DNA of 64,000 bases. Origin: Zavarzinia compransoris. GTDB lineage: Bacteria > Pseudomonadota > Alphaproteobacteria > Zavarziniales > Zavarziniaceae. The stretch lies in NCBI RefSeq assembly GCF_003173055.1, contig NZ_QGLF01000004.1, positions 434,001 through 498,000 of the forward strand. The letters run 5' to 3'. A program made the translations under genes and the position numbers. Positions within the stretch are counted from its first letter, which is position 1. Every line of letters starts with the position of its first letter. Shown here one piece after another: positions 7,234 to 16,774 of the stretch. The notes beneath the pieces were generated by a model. It was not told where the DNA came from, searched no databases, and saw only the letters and a program-made list of their open reading frames with translations.

Positions 7234-9602
7234 ATACTGAAGCGGACACCTGTCGAAAATTCGTTGTTCCCCGCCTGCAGACGGCAGGTTGGGAAGGCGC
7301 GCCCCACGCAATCAACGAGCAACGGACCTTCACCGATGGTCGCGTGATCTTCATCGGTGGCAAGGCGAAGCGCGGCCGGCAAAAGCGTGCCGACTACATC
7401 CTGCGCTACCGCGCCGACTACCCGATCGCTGTCGTCGAAGCAAAGGCTGCGTATAAATCCGCCGCCGATGGCCTGCAGCAGGCCAAGGACTACGCCGAAA
7501 TTCTCGGCCTGAAATTCGCTTACGCTACCAATGGCGCGGAGATTCTCGAATTCGACTTTCTCACCGGACTGGAAACCCTACGACACGATTTTCCCACGCC
7601 TGCCGAGCTGTGGGGTCGGCAACGGGCCGGTCTCGGTCTGACCGATGACGCAGCCGCCGAGCGCCTGCTCGCGCCGGGGTTCCCCGATCCCGCCAAGCCG
7701 CTGCGCTACTATCAGGAGATCGCCGTCAACCGGGCGCTTCAGGTGGTTCTGACGGGCCAGCGGCGGGCGCTCCTCACCCTCTGCACGGGCGCCGGCAAGA
7801 CTGCGGTGGCATTCCAGATCGCCTGGCGGCTGTGGACCGCCGGATGGAACAAGCGCGGCGACTTCCGCAAACCCAAAATCCTATTCCTCGCCGATCGTAA
7901 CATTCTCGTCGACGACCCGATGGCCAAGACCTTTGCGCCATTCGGTGACGCGCGGTTCAAGATTGAGAATGGCGAAATCAGCCACGGCCGCGACATCTAT
8001 TTCGCGATCTACCAGGCTATCGCCAGCGACGAACGACGGCCGGGTTTGTATCGGGAATATGCGCCAGACTTTTTCGACCTGATCATAATCGATGAGTGCC
8101 ACCGCGGCAGCGCGCGCGACGACAGTAACTGGCGAGACATTCTGAACTATTTCGAGCCGGCCTATCAGCTCGGCATGACGGCGACGCCACTGAGGGAAGA
8201 CAACCGGGACACCTACAACTATTTCGGCGCGCCGCTCTACACCTACTCTCTAGCGCAAGGTATCGCGGACGGATTCCTGGCGCCCTATCGCGTGCACCGC
8301 ATCGTCACGGACTATGACGCGGCGGGGTGGAGGCCGACCAAGGGCGAACTCGACCGCTTCGGGCGCGAGATTCCCGATGATGAGTATCACACCAAGGATT
8401 TCGAACGGGTCGTGGCCCTGCGAGCTCGCACCGAGGCGATCGCGCGCCACCTCACGCATTTCCTTGCGCAGACCGATCGCTTCGCGAAGACAATCGTCTT
8501 CTGCGTGGACCAGGAACATGCGAGCGAGATGCGTCGGGCGCTCGCCAATCTCAACGCCGATCTCATTGCGGGATATCCGGATTATGCCTGCCGCGTGACG
8601 GCCGACGAGGGCGACATCGGCAAGGGCAAACTCAGCCGTTTCCAGGACGTCGAGACGAAGGTCCCGGTGATTCTGACGACGTCTCAGCTTCTCACCACAG
8701 GTGTCGACGCGCCGACCTGCAAGAACGTCGTGCTGGCGCGCGTGGTCGGATCGATGACGGAGTTCAAGCAGATCATCGGCCGCGGGACCCGGCTGCGCGA
8801 AGACTACGGCAAATTGTTCTTCAACATCCTCGACTACACCGGCACCGCGACCGAAAAATTCGCCGATCCGGACTTCGACGGCGAGCCGACAACGGAGACG
8901 ATCACAGAGATCGATGCCGACGGTGAGATCATCACCACCCTGGAAGAAGAAAATCCTGTGCCCGAGGCCCCGGACGACGTCGGGGCGGAACTCGAAGGTG
9001 GTCTTCCCGCCGACGAGGTGTCCGGGGAACCGCGCAAACTGTACGTCGATGGCGGCACGGTCGAAGTGGTTGCGCATCTGGTCTACGAACTCGATACGGA
9101 CGGCAAACGGCTGACCTGCAAGAAACTGACGGACTGGACCGGCGAGAAGGTCCGAACGCTCTATCCGACTGCCGCAAGTTTCCGCGCCGACTGGATGCTC
9201 GCCGACAAACGCCACGCGATCGTCGAGGCGCTCGCTGAACGGGGTATCGATCTGGAGACCCTAGCTGAAGAATCCGGCCGCCCCGGGGACGATCCGTTCG
9301 ATCTGCTTTGCTACCTCGCATGGAATGCGCCGCTCCGTACGCGACGTGAGCGTGCGGAACGTCTCAAGCAAGATCGCACCGATTTTTTCGAACGGTATGG
9401 CGCCGATGCGCGGATCGTATTGGAGGCGCTGCTCGAGAAGTACGCCGAGCACGGCGCCGCGCAGTTCGTCCTGCCGGGCATTTTGAAGGTGCCGCCGCTG
9501 GCCGGGTTCGGCAATCCGAGCGAAATCGCCCGCCGCTTCGGTGGTCCGGATAAGCTTCGCGACGCCGTCAACGAAATGTCCGGCCTGTTGTACGCCGCTT
9601 AA
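7230..9602 (+). CDS. hsdR: type I restriction enzyme R subunit (EcoEI-like)
   Basis: A 790-residue motor and nuclease subunit. An N-terminal PD-(D/E)XK nuclease is visible as DYPIAVVEAKA (about residues 63-73). The helicase core follows: CTGAGKTAV (Walker A, about 186), IIDECHRG (DEAH-type box, about 288) and IIGRGTRLRE (motif VI, about 514). The C-terminal part matches the EcoEI R type. With the M and S subunits it would cleave unmethylated DNA after translocation. The start is GTG at 7230, with GGAGAG upstream, overlapping the AbiEii stop by four bases. All core motifs appear intact. Confidence 0.92.
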   Translation: MNTEADTCRKFVVPRLQTAGWEGAPHAINEQRTFTDGRVIFIGGKAKRGRQKRADYILRYRADYPIAVVEAKAAYKSAADGLQQAKDYAEILGLKFAYATNGAEILEFDFLTGLETLRHDFPTPAELWGRQRAGLGLTDDAAAERLLAPGFPDPAKPLRYYQEIAVNRALQVVLTGQRRALLTLCTGAGKTAVAFQIAWRLWTAGWNKRGDFRKPKILFLADRNILVDDPMAKTFAPFGDARFKIENGEISHGRDIYFAIYQAIASDERRPGLYREYAPDFFDLIIIDECHRGSARDDSNWRDILNYFEPAYQLGMTATPLREDNRDTYNYFGAPLYTYSLAQGIADGFLAPYRVHRIVTDYDAAGWRPTKGELDRFGREIPDDEYHTKDFERVVALRARTEAIARHLTHFLAQTDRFAKTIVFCVDQEHASEMRRALANLNADLIAGYPDYACRVTADEGDIGKGKLSRFQDVETKVPVILTTSQLLTTGVDAPTCKNVVLARVVGSMTEFKQIIGRGTRLREDYGKLFFNILDYTGTATEKFADPDFDGEPTTETITEIDADGEIITTLEEENPVPEAPDDVGAELEGGLPADEVSGEPRKLYVDGGTVEVVAHLVYELDTDGKRLTCKKLTDWTGEKVRTLYPTAASFRADWMLADKRHAIVEALAERGIDLETLAEESGRPGDDPFDLLCYLAWNAPLRTRRERAERLKQDRTDFFERYGADARIVLEALLEKYAEHGAAQFVLPGILKVPPLAGFGNPSEIARRFGGPDKLRDAVNEMSGLLYAA

Positions 9603-9615
9603 GGAAGACCCACGA

Positions 9616-11172
9616 ATGTCCCGTGAGAAGAAGATCAATACGCCGAAAACAACGGCGCAGCGGCTCGACAGCCTCATCAAGTCCGCGCGCAATAAGATGC
9701 GCAAGGACCGCGAGCTGAAGACGGACCTCACACGGCTGCCCACCCTTACCTGGCTGATGTTCCTGAAATTCGTCGACGACATGGAACGCGTCCACGAGGA
9801 TGAGGCGGTGCTCGCTGACGAACCGTACCAGCATCTGATCGATGCGCCTTATCGCTGGCGAGACTGGGCGGCCGATCCGGCGGGCATCACCGGGCCGGAC
9901 CTGCTTTCGTTCATCAACGGCGAGCAGTCCGTTCGTGCGGACGGCACCCAGGGTCCGGGCCTGTTCGCTTTTCTACGAGGTCTGCGCGGCAATGGCGCTG
10001 GCCGCCAGCGGCGCGACGTGGTCTCCGCGGTGTTTCGTGACCTCCGGAATTACGCGACCAGCGGCTATGTGCTGCGGGACGTCATCAACCTGATCAACGG
10101 CATCCACTTCGACAGCACCGAGGACATTCAGACCCTCGGCCGGATGTACGAGACGTTGTTACGCGAGATGCGCGACGCCGCTGGTCAGAACGGAGAGTTC
10201 TATACGCCGCGTCCCGTCGTGCGTCTCATGGTCGAGGTGATGGATCCCAAACTTGGCGAAGTCGTGCTCGACCCCTCTTGCGGCACGGGCGGGTTTCTGG
10301 CTGCTGCCTTCGACCATATGAAGCCGCAAGCCAGCACGGTCGAGAGACGCGAAATCCTTCAGCGCAAGACTTTGCGTGGCGGCGAAGATTCCTCACTTCC
10401 GTTCCTGCTTGCGCAGATGAACCTGCTGCTGCACGGGATCGAGGCGCCCGACATCGAATTCGGCAACGCACTGCGATTCAAACTGACGGAGATTGGCGAG
10501 CGGGACCGGGTCGAAGTCATCCTGACCAATCCGCCGTTCGGCGGTGAGGAAGAAGCCGGCATCCTCGCGAATTTTCCGGATGATCGCCGGACCGCCGAAA
10601 CTGCGCTGCTGTTTCTGCAGCTCATCATGCGGCGGCTCAAACGCGGTGGACTCGGACGTGCCGGCGTCGTCGTGCCGCATGGAATCCTTTTCGGCGACGG
10701 CATTGCTGCGCGGATCAAAGCCGACCTTCTCGAACAGTTCAATGTTCACACCGTCGTCCGGCTGCCCGAGGGCACCTTTGCGCCATACACAGACATTCCG
10801 ACCAATATCATCTTTTTCGACACGTCCGGTCCGACGAGCGACATCTGGTACTGGGAGCAACCGCTACCGGAAGGCCGACGGAAATACTCCAAGACGCAGC
10901 CGCTGCAGTATGAGGAGTTCGCCGATTGCCGAGCTTGGTGGTCTGACCGCAAGGAAGGATCGCAGGCATGGAAGGTATTTGGCCCCGATTTGATCAAGCG
11001 CGATGAACAGGGGCGCGTCGTCACGGTCGATCTCGATCTGAGAAATCCCCACGCGAAGGCTGCGATTGATCACCGCTTGCCGGCGGAAATTGTCGATAGC
11101 GCCATTGCCAAAGAGCAGCAGGTGCTGACCGTCTTGGACGAGATCAAGGCGCTTGTGGCGGAGCGCGCGTAG
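9616..11172 (+). CDS. hsdM: type I restriction-modification DNA methyltransferase, M subunit
   Basis: A 518-residue N6-adenine methyltransferase. After an N-terminal helical HsdM_N domain (about 1-160) come motif I DPSCGTGGFL (about residue 218) and motif IV NPPFGG (about 304), both intact. With HsdS it methylates adenine in the target site and protects host DNA. I choose the ATG at 9616, 13 bases after the hsdR stop, with an AAGGAAG ribosome site; an upstream ATG at 9541 lies inside hsdR. hsdS follows three bases after the stop, so R, M and S are one operon. Confidence 0.93.
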   Translation: MSREKKINTPKTTAQRLDSLIKSARNKMRKDRELKTDLTRLPTLTWLMFLKFVDDMERVHEDEAVLADEPYQHLIDAPYRWRDWAADPAGITGPDLLSFINGEQSVRADGTQGPGLFAFLRGLRGNGAGRQRRDVVSAVFRDLRNYATSGYVLRDVINLINGIHFDSTEDIQTLGRMYETLLREMRDAAGQNGEFYTPRPVVRLMVEVMDPKLGEVVLDPSCGTGGFLAAAFDHMKPQASTVERREILQRKTLRGGEDSSLPFLLAQMNLLLHGIEAPDIEFGNALRFKLTEIGERDRVEVILTNPPFGGEEEAGILANFPDDRRTAETALLFLQLIMRRLKRGGLGRAGVVVPHGILFGDGIAARIKADLLEQFNVHTVVRLPEGTFAPYTDIPTNIIFFDTSGPTSDIWYWEQPLPEGRRKYSKTQPLQYEEFADCRAWWSDRKEGSQAWKVFGPDLIKRDEQGRVVTVDLDLRNPHAKAAIDHRLPAEIVDSAIAKEQQVLTVLDEIKALVAERA

Positions 11173-11175
11173 TTC

Positions 11176-12318
11176 ATGCCGAGCTTTCCGCTTATCCCAT
11201 TGGGTGAACTCCTTACCTACGCACCGGACCCTCACGGGGTGGAGCCCGACGGCGAATATCCAATCGCCGGCATCTATGGATTCGGTCGCGGGATGATTCA
11301 GCGTGCGGCGGTCGCTGGACGGGAGATTGCCGCCACGCAGTTGTTTCGAATCCGGGCTGGCCAGTTCGTATATAGCCGCCTGAAATCTTTTGAAGGCGCC
11401 TATGCGATCGTTTCGCCAGAGGTTGACGGGTATTTCGTTTCGAACGAATTCCCGACGTTCGATCTGCATTGTGAACAACTCGAGCCCGGGTTCCTTGGCT
11501 GGTACTTCAAGCAGGATCGCGTCTGGCGCCAGCTGGCCTCAGACGGGAAGGGAATCGGCGCCCGCCGAGAGAGGCTGCATCCCAGGCGTCTTCTCGATCA
11601 TGCAATCCCCCTTCCTCCGATCGAGCAGCAACGTCGGATCATTGCGAAGCTCGACGGCGTGGCGTTGCAACTGAAGACGATGCGGCGGGCCGCCGACGCC
11701 GCGCGCGCGGAGCTCAATGCAGCCATGGAGGCAGCTTTTCGGAGGGTGATCGGTGGCGTTTCCCGCATCGCGATCGGGGACGTCGCGCCCATACTCCGTC
11801 GACCTGTCGAGCTTGAATCGAATGGTGTTTACGCAGAACTTGGCGTTCGATCCTTCGGCAAAGGACTGTTCAAAAAGCCCGACCTAATCGGCGGCGAATT
11901 AACATGGCAAAAACTCTTCCGAATTCACTGCGGAGATATTGTCTTCAGCAATATCAAGGCGTGGGAGGGGGCTTTCGCCGTTGCGAAACCGGAGCACCAC
12001 GGCAAGGTTGGTTCTCACCGTTACCTCACTTGCGTGGTTGATACTAAAAGGGCGACCCCAAACTACCTGTGGTACTTCCTCCAGAGCGAGCAAGGACTCG
12101 CCCAAGTTCAAGCCGCGTCGCCGGGCAGTGCAGATCGAAACAGGACACTCAATCAGAAGAAGCTGGCGGCTATCCGGGTCCCATTGCCATCATTGGACGC
12201 GCAGCTCTGGTTCGACGGGCTTCAACAAAAGGCCGGCGCTGTTCAGTCCGGTCAGGTTGAGGTTGCGGCTGAACTTGATCATTTGATTCCAGCGCTGATG
12301 CAGCAGGCATTCCGTTGA
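11176..12318 (+). CDS. hsdS: type I restriction-modification specificity subunit
   Basis: A 380-residue specificity subunit with two target-recognition domains (about 5-140 and 195-330). Each ends in a conserved helix: IPLPPIEQQRRIIAKLD after the first and VPLPSLDAQLWFDGLQ after the second. The pair reads the two halves of a bipartite site. Both halves look complete. It is the last gene of the abiE-hsd run, and its 3' end overlaps by 40 bases the 3' end of the convergent HEPN-like gene. No recombination partner hsdS or invertase was seen. Confidence 0.88.
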   Translation: MPSFPLIPLGELLTYAPDPHGVEPDGEYPIAGIYGFGRGMIQRAAVAGREIAATQLFRIRAGQFVYSRLKSFEGAYAIVSPEVDGYFVSNEFPTFDLHCEQLEPGFLGWYFKQDRVWRQLASDGKGIGARRERLHPRRLLDHAIPLPPIEQQRRIIAKLDGVALQLKTMRRAADAARAELNAAMEAAFRRVIGGVSRIAIGDVAPILRRPVELESNGVYAELGVRSFGKGLFKKPDLIGGELTWQKLFRIHCGDIVFSNIKAWEGAFAVAKPEHHGKVGSHRYLTCVVDTKRATPNYLWYFLQSEQGLAQVQAASPGSADRNRTLNQKKLAAIRVPLPSLDAQLWFDGLQQKAGAVQSGQVEVAAELDHLIPALMQQAFR

Positions 12319-12884
12319 GCGCGCCGACGCTCGCGTTCGTGAAGCCGGGGAAAGACTGTCCCCAAAATAGTAGATCCGCTTTTGCGAGAACCGGGATCGG
12401 CGTGCCGTTCGAGCAGCCGCATCAGGACGCTGTTCGCGTGGGTGAAATTCTCGCGCTGGTCGTGAAGCCCGTAAGCACATTTGGCGCCGTGGAAGAGGTT
12501 GTTGCGCAAGCGCCAGACGATCATCAGCAGCGCGAGCATTCGGTCGCGAGGATCGTCGTTGGCGCCCTCGATCACGGCCTGGACGAGGTCGGGGTGATCC
12601 GATGGCCGAAGCGCAAGAAACGGAAAATGGTGGGTCAGCGCGCTATCGGCGAAATAGCGGTTCCGGAAATAGCCGAGTTCGGCGTCGTAGAATTCAGCCT
12701 CGAGCATTCCCGCCTGCGACCAAGCGTCCACCCTTTGGCGGATACGATCGGCGCGGGCGAAATTGCCCATGACTTGGGCTTCAAAGAGGCTCCACAGGAA
12801 GGCGAAGTCGAAGATGGCGCGGCGGTCCGCATCGGGAAGATCCCTGAGGCCAGGCGCGCGCGCCTCGAGCCACTGCTCGCTCAC
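12279..12884 (-). CDS. HEPN-like protein, copy 1
   Basis: About 201 residues. The start is a GTG at 12882-12884 with CGGAG upstream, giving VSEQWLEARAPG, which lines up with the N-terminus of the second copy at 28402-28911. The motif RNNLFH (residues 127-132) fits the R-x4-6-H signature of HEPN ribonuclease domains, within a helical protein. The alignment with copy 2 also covers FxLLWSLFE, AELxYFRxRYxAD and the motif region. HEPN proteins are common RNases or RNase-like partners in toxin-antitoxin and phage-defence systems. It is the last gene of the six-gene minus-strand operon and tail-overlaps hsdS. The C-terminal 60 residues have no counterpart in copy 2. Confidence 0.6.
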   Translation of the reverse strand: MSEQWLEARAPGLRDLPDADRRAIFDFAFLWSLFEAQVMGNFARADRIRQRVDAWSQAGMLEAEFYDAELGYFRNRYFADSALTHHFPFLALRPSDHPDLVQAVIEGANDDPRDRMLALLMIVWRLRNNLFHGAKCAYGLHDQRENFTHANSVLMRLLERHADPGSRKSGSTILGTVFPRLHERERRRAQRNACCISAGIK

Positions 12885-12922
12885 GCCGCGCTCCGCTGTC
12901 TCATCGTCCAGACCGCGATGGC

Positions 12923-13426
12923 TCAATAGTCCGGTTCTTCGCGGCGGGGATCGAGCTCCGAGAAGCCGGTCAGCGTGTCGCAGCGGATGCAGTAGTACAT
13001 TTGCGATGTGTCCTGGAAATGCATGCCGCAGAGGCATCCACAAAAGGGGCAGCATTCGTCAATCTCAAGATCGGCCCATTCCCACACGCCGAGATATTCT
13101 GGAACAGCATCGCGATCATAGCCGGTGATCTGAAAGGCGTTGGCGTTCTTGGCTACAAATCCATCGCGGCCGGCGCGCATGAGAATGGGCAGGACGTCCG
13201 CCGGCTCGATGGCGAACCACTCTCCGCGGACATGAGTCGCGCCAAAATGCTGGTGCAGGTGTCGCTCAAGCTGGAAGGCGTCGGCCGTCTCGATCCACCC
13301 GAGCAGCCGCAGTTCGAGAGGGTTGCCGGTCTGGAGGTCGCGCTTGCGCGCTTCGATATTCTTCGCAACCCCGATCTTGACCGGGGTACATCCATTTTCG
13401 TCTTCGCCAAGGAAATAGACCGGCAC
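12923..13426 (-). CDS. GIY-YIG (T5orf172/Mug113-like) protein with C-terminal zinc finger
   Basis: A 167-residue protein. Residues 3-71 match the T5orf172/Mug113 branch of the GIY-YIG superfamily: VYFLGE, VKIGVA (16-21), the arginine at 27, LQTGNPLELRLL, LERHLHQHF and GEWF (68-71). Residues 125-149 carry cysteines C125, C126, C129, C131, C133, C146 and C149, a likely zinc finger. Family members are presumed DNA nucleases of phages and islands; activity is not proven. The start is GTG at 13424-13426 with GGGAG seven bases upstream. It sits between the Lit-like and HEPN-like genes with short gaps, so it is part of the same operon. Confidence 0.75.
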   Translation of the reverse strand: MPVYFLGEDENGCTPVKIGVAKNIEARKRDLQTGNPLELRLLGWIETADAFQLERHLHQHFGATHVRGEWFAIEPADVLPILMRAGRDGFVAKNANAFQITGYDRDAVPEYLGVWEWADLEIDECCPFCGCLCGMHFQDTSQMYYCIRCDTLTGFSELDPRREEPDY

Positions 13427-13444
13427 GGCGCGCTCCCTGCGGGG

Positions 13445-14368
13445 TTACCGGAGCCGGTCGAGCAGGATCTCGACCATCTCCTGATTTGAGTTCGCGACGA
13501 TGTCGAGCGGCCGGTTCTCCTGCCGCATGAGCGCGATCAACAGGCAGGCCGTGAACGGCCAAAAGGACGAGCCGGCCGGCAGGCTGTAGCCGCTGATCAT
13601 CGCCGTCAGCCGTTCGACGATCGGCGGATATTGCCGACTGCCCCAATGCGCGTGGGTCGGCGTCATCGCATGGATGATCACGGCGGCGAGCGCTATTCCC
13701 ATCGCACGCTTTTGCTGGACCTGCGCGTAGCTATGTCCGTGCGCCGTCGCGTAGGCGGCGAGGCCAGTCGTCATGAACTCGCGGGCCCAGGTGTCGCAGG
13801 CGATTTCCTCTTCGGGCAATGTCGAAGGCGCGCTGTTGTCGGCGTAGAACATGACGTGCCGGAATTCGTGCAGAAGGGCGAAGGCAAGGGCGAGTGCGAC
13901 GAGATCGAAGACGGCCTTGTGCTGATCGTCTCTCAGGCCGTCGCGGTCGGCGGTCGGCTCGGGATCGTCCGCCGGCCAGGAAATGTCCGCCGTCTGCTCG
14001 GCGGCAATGAGCGATTGGGCGCTGGCGACGCGCTGCTTGTAGTCGAATTCGTATTGCCCCCGTTCGGCGTCTACGCTCAGCGCTTGGTCGAGCGGCATCC
14101 CGGTCACCGTCGCGAGCACCAGGGCGGGCGAATAGACCTCGATCGCGCGCCAGGCGCTGAAGCCGAGCAGCCAGAAGACGTCGATCGTCTTGGTGTCGAA
14201 CCTGATGCGGCTGGCATCCGCATTCATTGTGACGCCCTTGGTGCTGGGGGCGACTTCGACGGCGTGGCCGTATCGGCTCCAGAGACCGCTGATCTCGTCG
14301 GCGCGTTCGGGGACAGCGCCGCGCAGGAGGTGAAGGACGATCGTGCGGTCGGCTGGGTCGGTCGTCAT
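13445..14368 (-). CDS. Lit-like HEXXH metallopeptidase (phage exclusion family U49)
   Basis: A 307-residue protein with the zinc-peptidase motif HEFRH at residues 167-171 and a downstream acidic helix EEEIACD (186-192) that can supply the third ligand. This arrangement resembles the Lit phage-exclusion peptidases. E. coli Lit cleaves EF-Tu when activated by the T4 Gol peptide and so aborts infection. Whether this protein has the same target is unknown. The ATG at 14366-14368 overlaps the upstream gene's stop by four bases (ATGA), which fixes the start and implies coupled translation. Confidence 0.7.
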   Translation of the reverse strand: MTTDPADRTIVLHLLRGAVPERADEISGLWSRYGHAVEVAPSTKGVTMNADASRIRFDTKTIDVFWLLGFSAWRAIEVYSPALVLATVTGMPLDQALSVDAERGQYEFDYKQRVASAQSLIAAEQTADISWPADDPEPTADRDGLRDDQHKAVFDLVALALAFALLHEFRHVMFYADNSAPSTLPEEEIACDTWAREFMTTGLAAYATAHGHSYAQVQQKRAMGIALAAVIIHAMTPTHAHWGSRQYPPIVERLTAMISGYSLPAGSSFWPFTACLLIALMRQENRPLDIVANSNQEMVEILLDRLR

Positions 14369-15765
14369 ACGTGTTCGGTCTCCTGCGGGTTCTCGGGCTC
14401 GCCGGACAGGTGCAGATGGGTGATCGAGGCCAGAACCGAGTTCGCCCAGATGGTGCTGCACTCGATATCGCCCTCGCGCTCGAACCAATGGGTAGCGCCC
14501 GGGATGAGATCGAAGGGAATGGGGTGGGCGGCCTGCGGATTATGGAAGACCTCCAGCTCCTGGCACCAGGCTTCACCCCACGGCCAGAGGGATTGGTATT
14601 CTTCGCTACCGACCGCCAGCTCGAAGTCGATTGGTTCGAGCGCGCCCGGTGTTCGGTCAAACAGGATGCCGCGCCGGATCATCTCGAGACCGGGCGGCCG
14701 CCAGCCGGCGAGGAAGCCCATGCGGTTGAACTTGGCCAATGTGCCGGCATTGCTGAAGATGACTGCGGACAGGTGCGCGAAGTCCGGGTCGCGGAACAGG
14801 CCCGCCGGAATGCCATGTTTGCCGGTGAGGTTGGCAATCGACGTGCCGATCGCGCGGCGATGCGCGCCTTCGCCTTCGACATCGGCGCGCAGGCCATACA
14901 GATAAGAGGGGAGTGCCTCACGGCTCCACACCATCGAGCCGGACGCGTGGAAGTCCGCGATGGCGATGGCGAAGGATCGGCCCCTGACGTGGTCCATCGC
15001 GTGATAGTTACGCTGGAGCTTGCCGCGCAACGTCTTAGCGAAGCGCTCGGCAGGCGCGCCGGTCAGCCGCTCGTTTCGATCCTGCGGCGCGTGCACCCAG
15101 TCGCCGATCCCGCCCGCCCGCGGGGTTTCGGAATTGGCGGTGACGGCCTCGATCCAGCAGTCGGCGCCGCCCTTCTCGATCCGGAAGTCGGGCGAGACAT
15201 GGTCCTGCCGGACGATCAGGCCCTGCTCGCGGAAGCAAGCGAGCAGATAGAGCTCGAAAAGCCGCGAGGCGAAGTTGTTGGTCTGCAGGTCGCTGACGAA
15301 ATTGGCGTCCGGATTGGGAAGCGCGAGATAGCATTCGCCGACCGCCATGAGTGCGGGCAGATGGCTCACGGTGCTGGCAAGAAGCTCGAACTCGGGCGAG
15401 ATGCCGCGCTCGCCTGGCTGCATCAGGGGTGGACGGCGCCGCGTGCCAGGCGAAAGCGGTTCGGGCGGATCACCGCCGCGCATGCTGATGCTGAGATGGT
15501 CGAGCGCTGTTTCAGGGGTAGAGAACGGGCCGCCTTCGTCGATGCGCACCCAGAGATGATCGACTCGCCGGCGCATGGCCAAGGTGGTGAACGCTCCGCG
15601 CTCGGGATCGAGGAGGATGCAGCCGCAGGCGCTGCCGCGGCCGACCCGGTAGGCGCTGAAGATGTGCGACTGGTCGAAGTTCGGCCCGCGCTCGAGCGAC
15701 AGCGCGTAGAGCTCGAACTGCCGTTCGCTGATCGGCGCAATCAGGTGTGGGTCATCGGCGGCCAT
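14365..15765 (-). CDS. unknown protein with PD-(D/E)XK-like motif (466 aa)
   Basis: I do not recognise a named family. The centre resembles a restriction-endonuclease-like fold: FELYLLACFREQG (170-182), then SPDFRIEKGG (191-200) and WIEAVTAN (204-211), an acidic, PD and E-x arrangement, although no lysine follows the glutamate directly. The smaller protein encoded just upstream shows the same pattern (FWEMYL, QPDLCVLE, WIEAITP), so the two may be distant relatives. The ATG at 15763-15765 has GAGGGTGA upstream. The last four bases overlap the Lit-like gene. A DNA- or RNA-cleaving role is inference from the motif only. Confidence 0.55.
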   Translation of the reverse strand: MAADDPHLIAPISERQFELYALSLERGPNFDQSHIFSAYRVGRGSACGCILLDPERGAFTTLAMRRRVDHLWVRIDEGGPFSTPETALDHLSISMRGGDPPEPLSPGTRRRPPLMQPGERGISPEFELLASTVSHLPALMAVGECYLALPNPDANFVSDLQTNNFASRLFELYLLACFREQGLIVRQDHVSPDFRIEKGGADCWIEAVTANSETPRAGGIGDWVHAPQDRNERLTGAPAERFAKTLRGKLQRNYHAMDHVRGRSFAIAIADFHASGSMVWSREALPSYLYGLRADVEGEGAHRRAIGTSIANLTGKHGIPAGLFRDPDFAHLSAVIFSNAGTLAKFNRMGFLAGWRPPGLEMIRRGILFDRTPGALEPIDFELAVGSEEYQSLWPWGEAWCQELEVFHNPQAAHPIPFDLIPGATHWFEREGDIECSTIWANSVLASITHLHLSGEPENPQETEHV

Positions 15766-15834
15766 CGTCACCCTCGCGGCGTGGAGGGCGCATGATCGGC
15801 GGGTCTGACCCGTGCTGTACACGCAGCAGCGCCG

Positions 15835-16761
15835 TCATTGCGCCTCTGATACGGTCGCGGGCGCGAGGATGTCGTTGCTCTCCCATGCATCGCCGTGCGC
15901 GGTGGTGACGAACTCGCGATCCCAAATGCCCCAATTCGTCGGCAGGGAAACCTGCGCGAGCGGGTTATGGACATAGGTGATCGGCCGGACTTGGCGTGAC
16001 AGGTTGCCGAGCCCGACGCGCGACCAGATCACCCCTGAGATGTCGGCGAAGCGCTCGTCGAGAAACGCCGTGCGCGGGATGGGATTGCGTGCGCGCTCGA
16101 TCAGGGGAGCCGGGTGGAATCCTTCCTCGACGACGTCCCCGGTCGCGCGATCGATGGTGATATAGGCATCGCCGATCGGGAAGAGGGTGGTCATGATCAG
16201 TGGCAGGGGCCGCTCGGCGACATAGACCCCGAACCGGCTTGCGCTGATGGCGATGATCCGCGTGTCTTCGGGCGCGATCACGCCCAGCTGGATATAGCGG
16301 GCGATCTTTTGCGCCTTGGTCCAGAAAGCGCTCGACGTCCGCAACTGGGCCTGGCGGATGGGCGCGGCGACGAGACCGCCACCCTCGTTGAGGGGCACGG
16401 GCCGCACGATCTGGTCGGGACCCGGCGCGCCTTCGTCGGGTGTGATGGCTTCGATCCAGATGCGCCGGTCATCTTCGAGGACGCAAAGGTCAGGCTGGCC
16501 GCCCTGGCGCTGGCGATCGACGACCGGCAACAACGTGCGACCCGCCTCGAGCAAGGTGCAGCCGAGATACATCTCCCAGAAACGGCCATCGACGTCGCGG
16601 GCGAAGCCCTGCGGAAAATCAGGGTCGGCATAGGGCTCATAGATTGACCACATCGCTTCGATCCGATCGTGAAGCTGCCGCTCGAAGGGCGATTCCGCAG
16701 CCTTCAGGTTCTCGAACCCGCGATCGAGATTGTTGCCATCGACGTCGAAAAGGCGGGCCAT
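15835..16761 (-). CDS. unknown protein with PD-(D/E)XK-like motif (308 aa)
   Basis: A 308-residue cytosolic protein of no family I can name. Residues 61-66 (FWEMYL), 89-96 (QPDLCVLE) and 102-108 (WIEAITP) form a pattern like the E / PD / E-x core of PD-(D/E)XK nucleases and echo the next gene in the operon. The ATG at 16759-16761 has AAAGGAG eight bases upstream; longer frames upstream lack a ribosome site. It is second in the operon, 13 bases after the first gene. Confidence 0.55.
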   Translation of the reverse strand: MARLFDVDGNNLDRGFENLKAAESPFERQLHDRIEAMWSIYEPYADPDFPQGFARDVDGRFWEMYLGCTLLEAGRTLLPVVDRQRQGGQPDLCVLEDDRRIWIEAITPDEGAPGPDQIVRPVPLNEGGGLVAAPIRQAQLRTSSAFWTKAQKIARYIQLGVIAPEDTRIIAISASRFGVYVAERPLPLIMTTLFPIGDAYITIDRATGDVVEEGFHPAPLIERARNPIPRTAFLDERFADISGVIWSRVGLGNLSRQVRPITYVHNPLAQVSLPTNWGIWDREFVTTAHGDAWESNDILAPATVSEAQ

Positions 16762-16774
16762 CGTCCGGCTCCTT

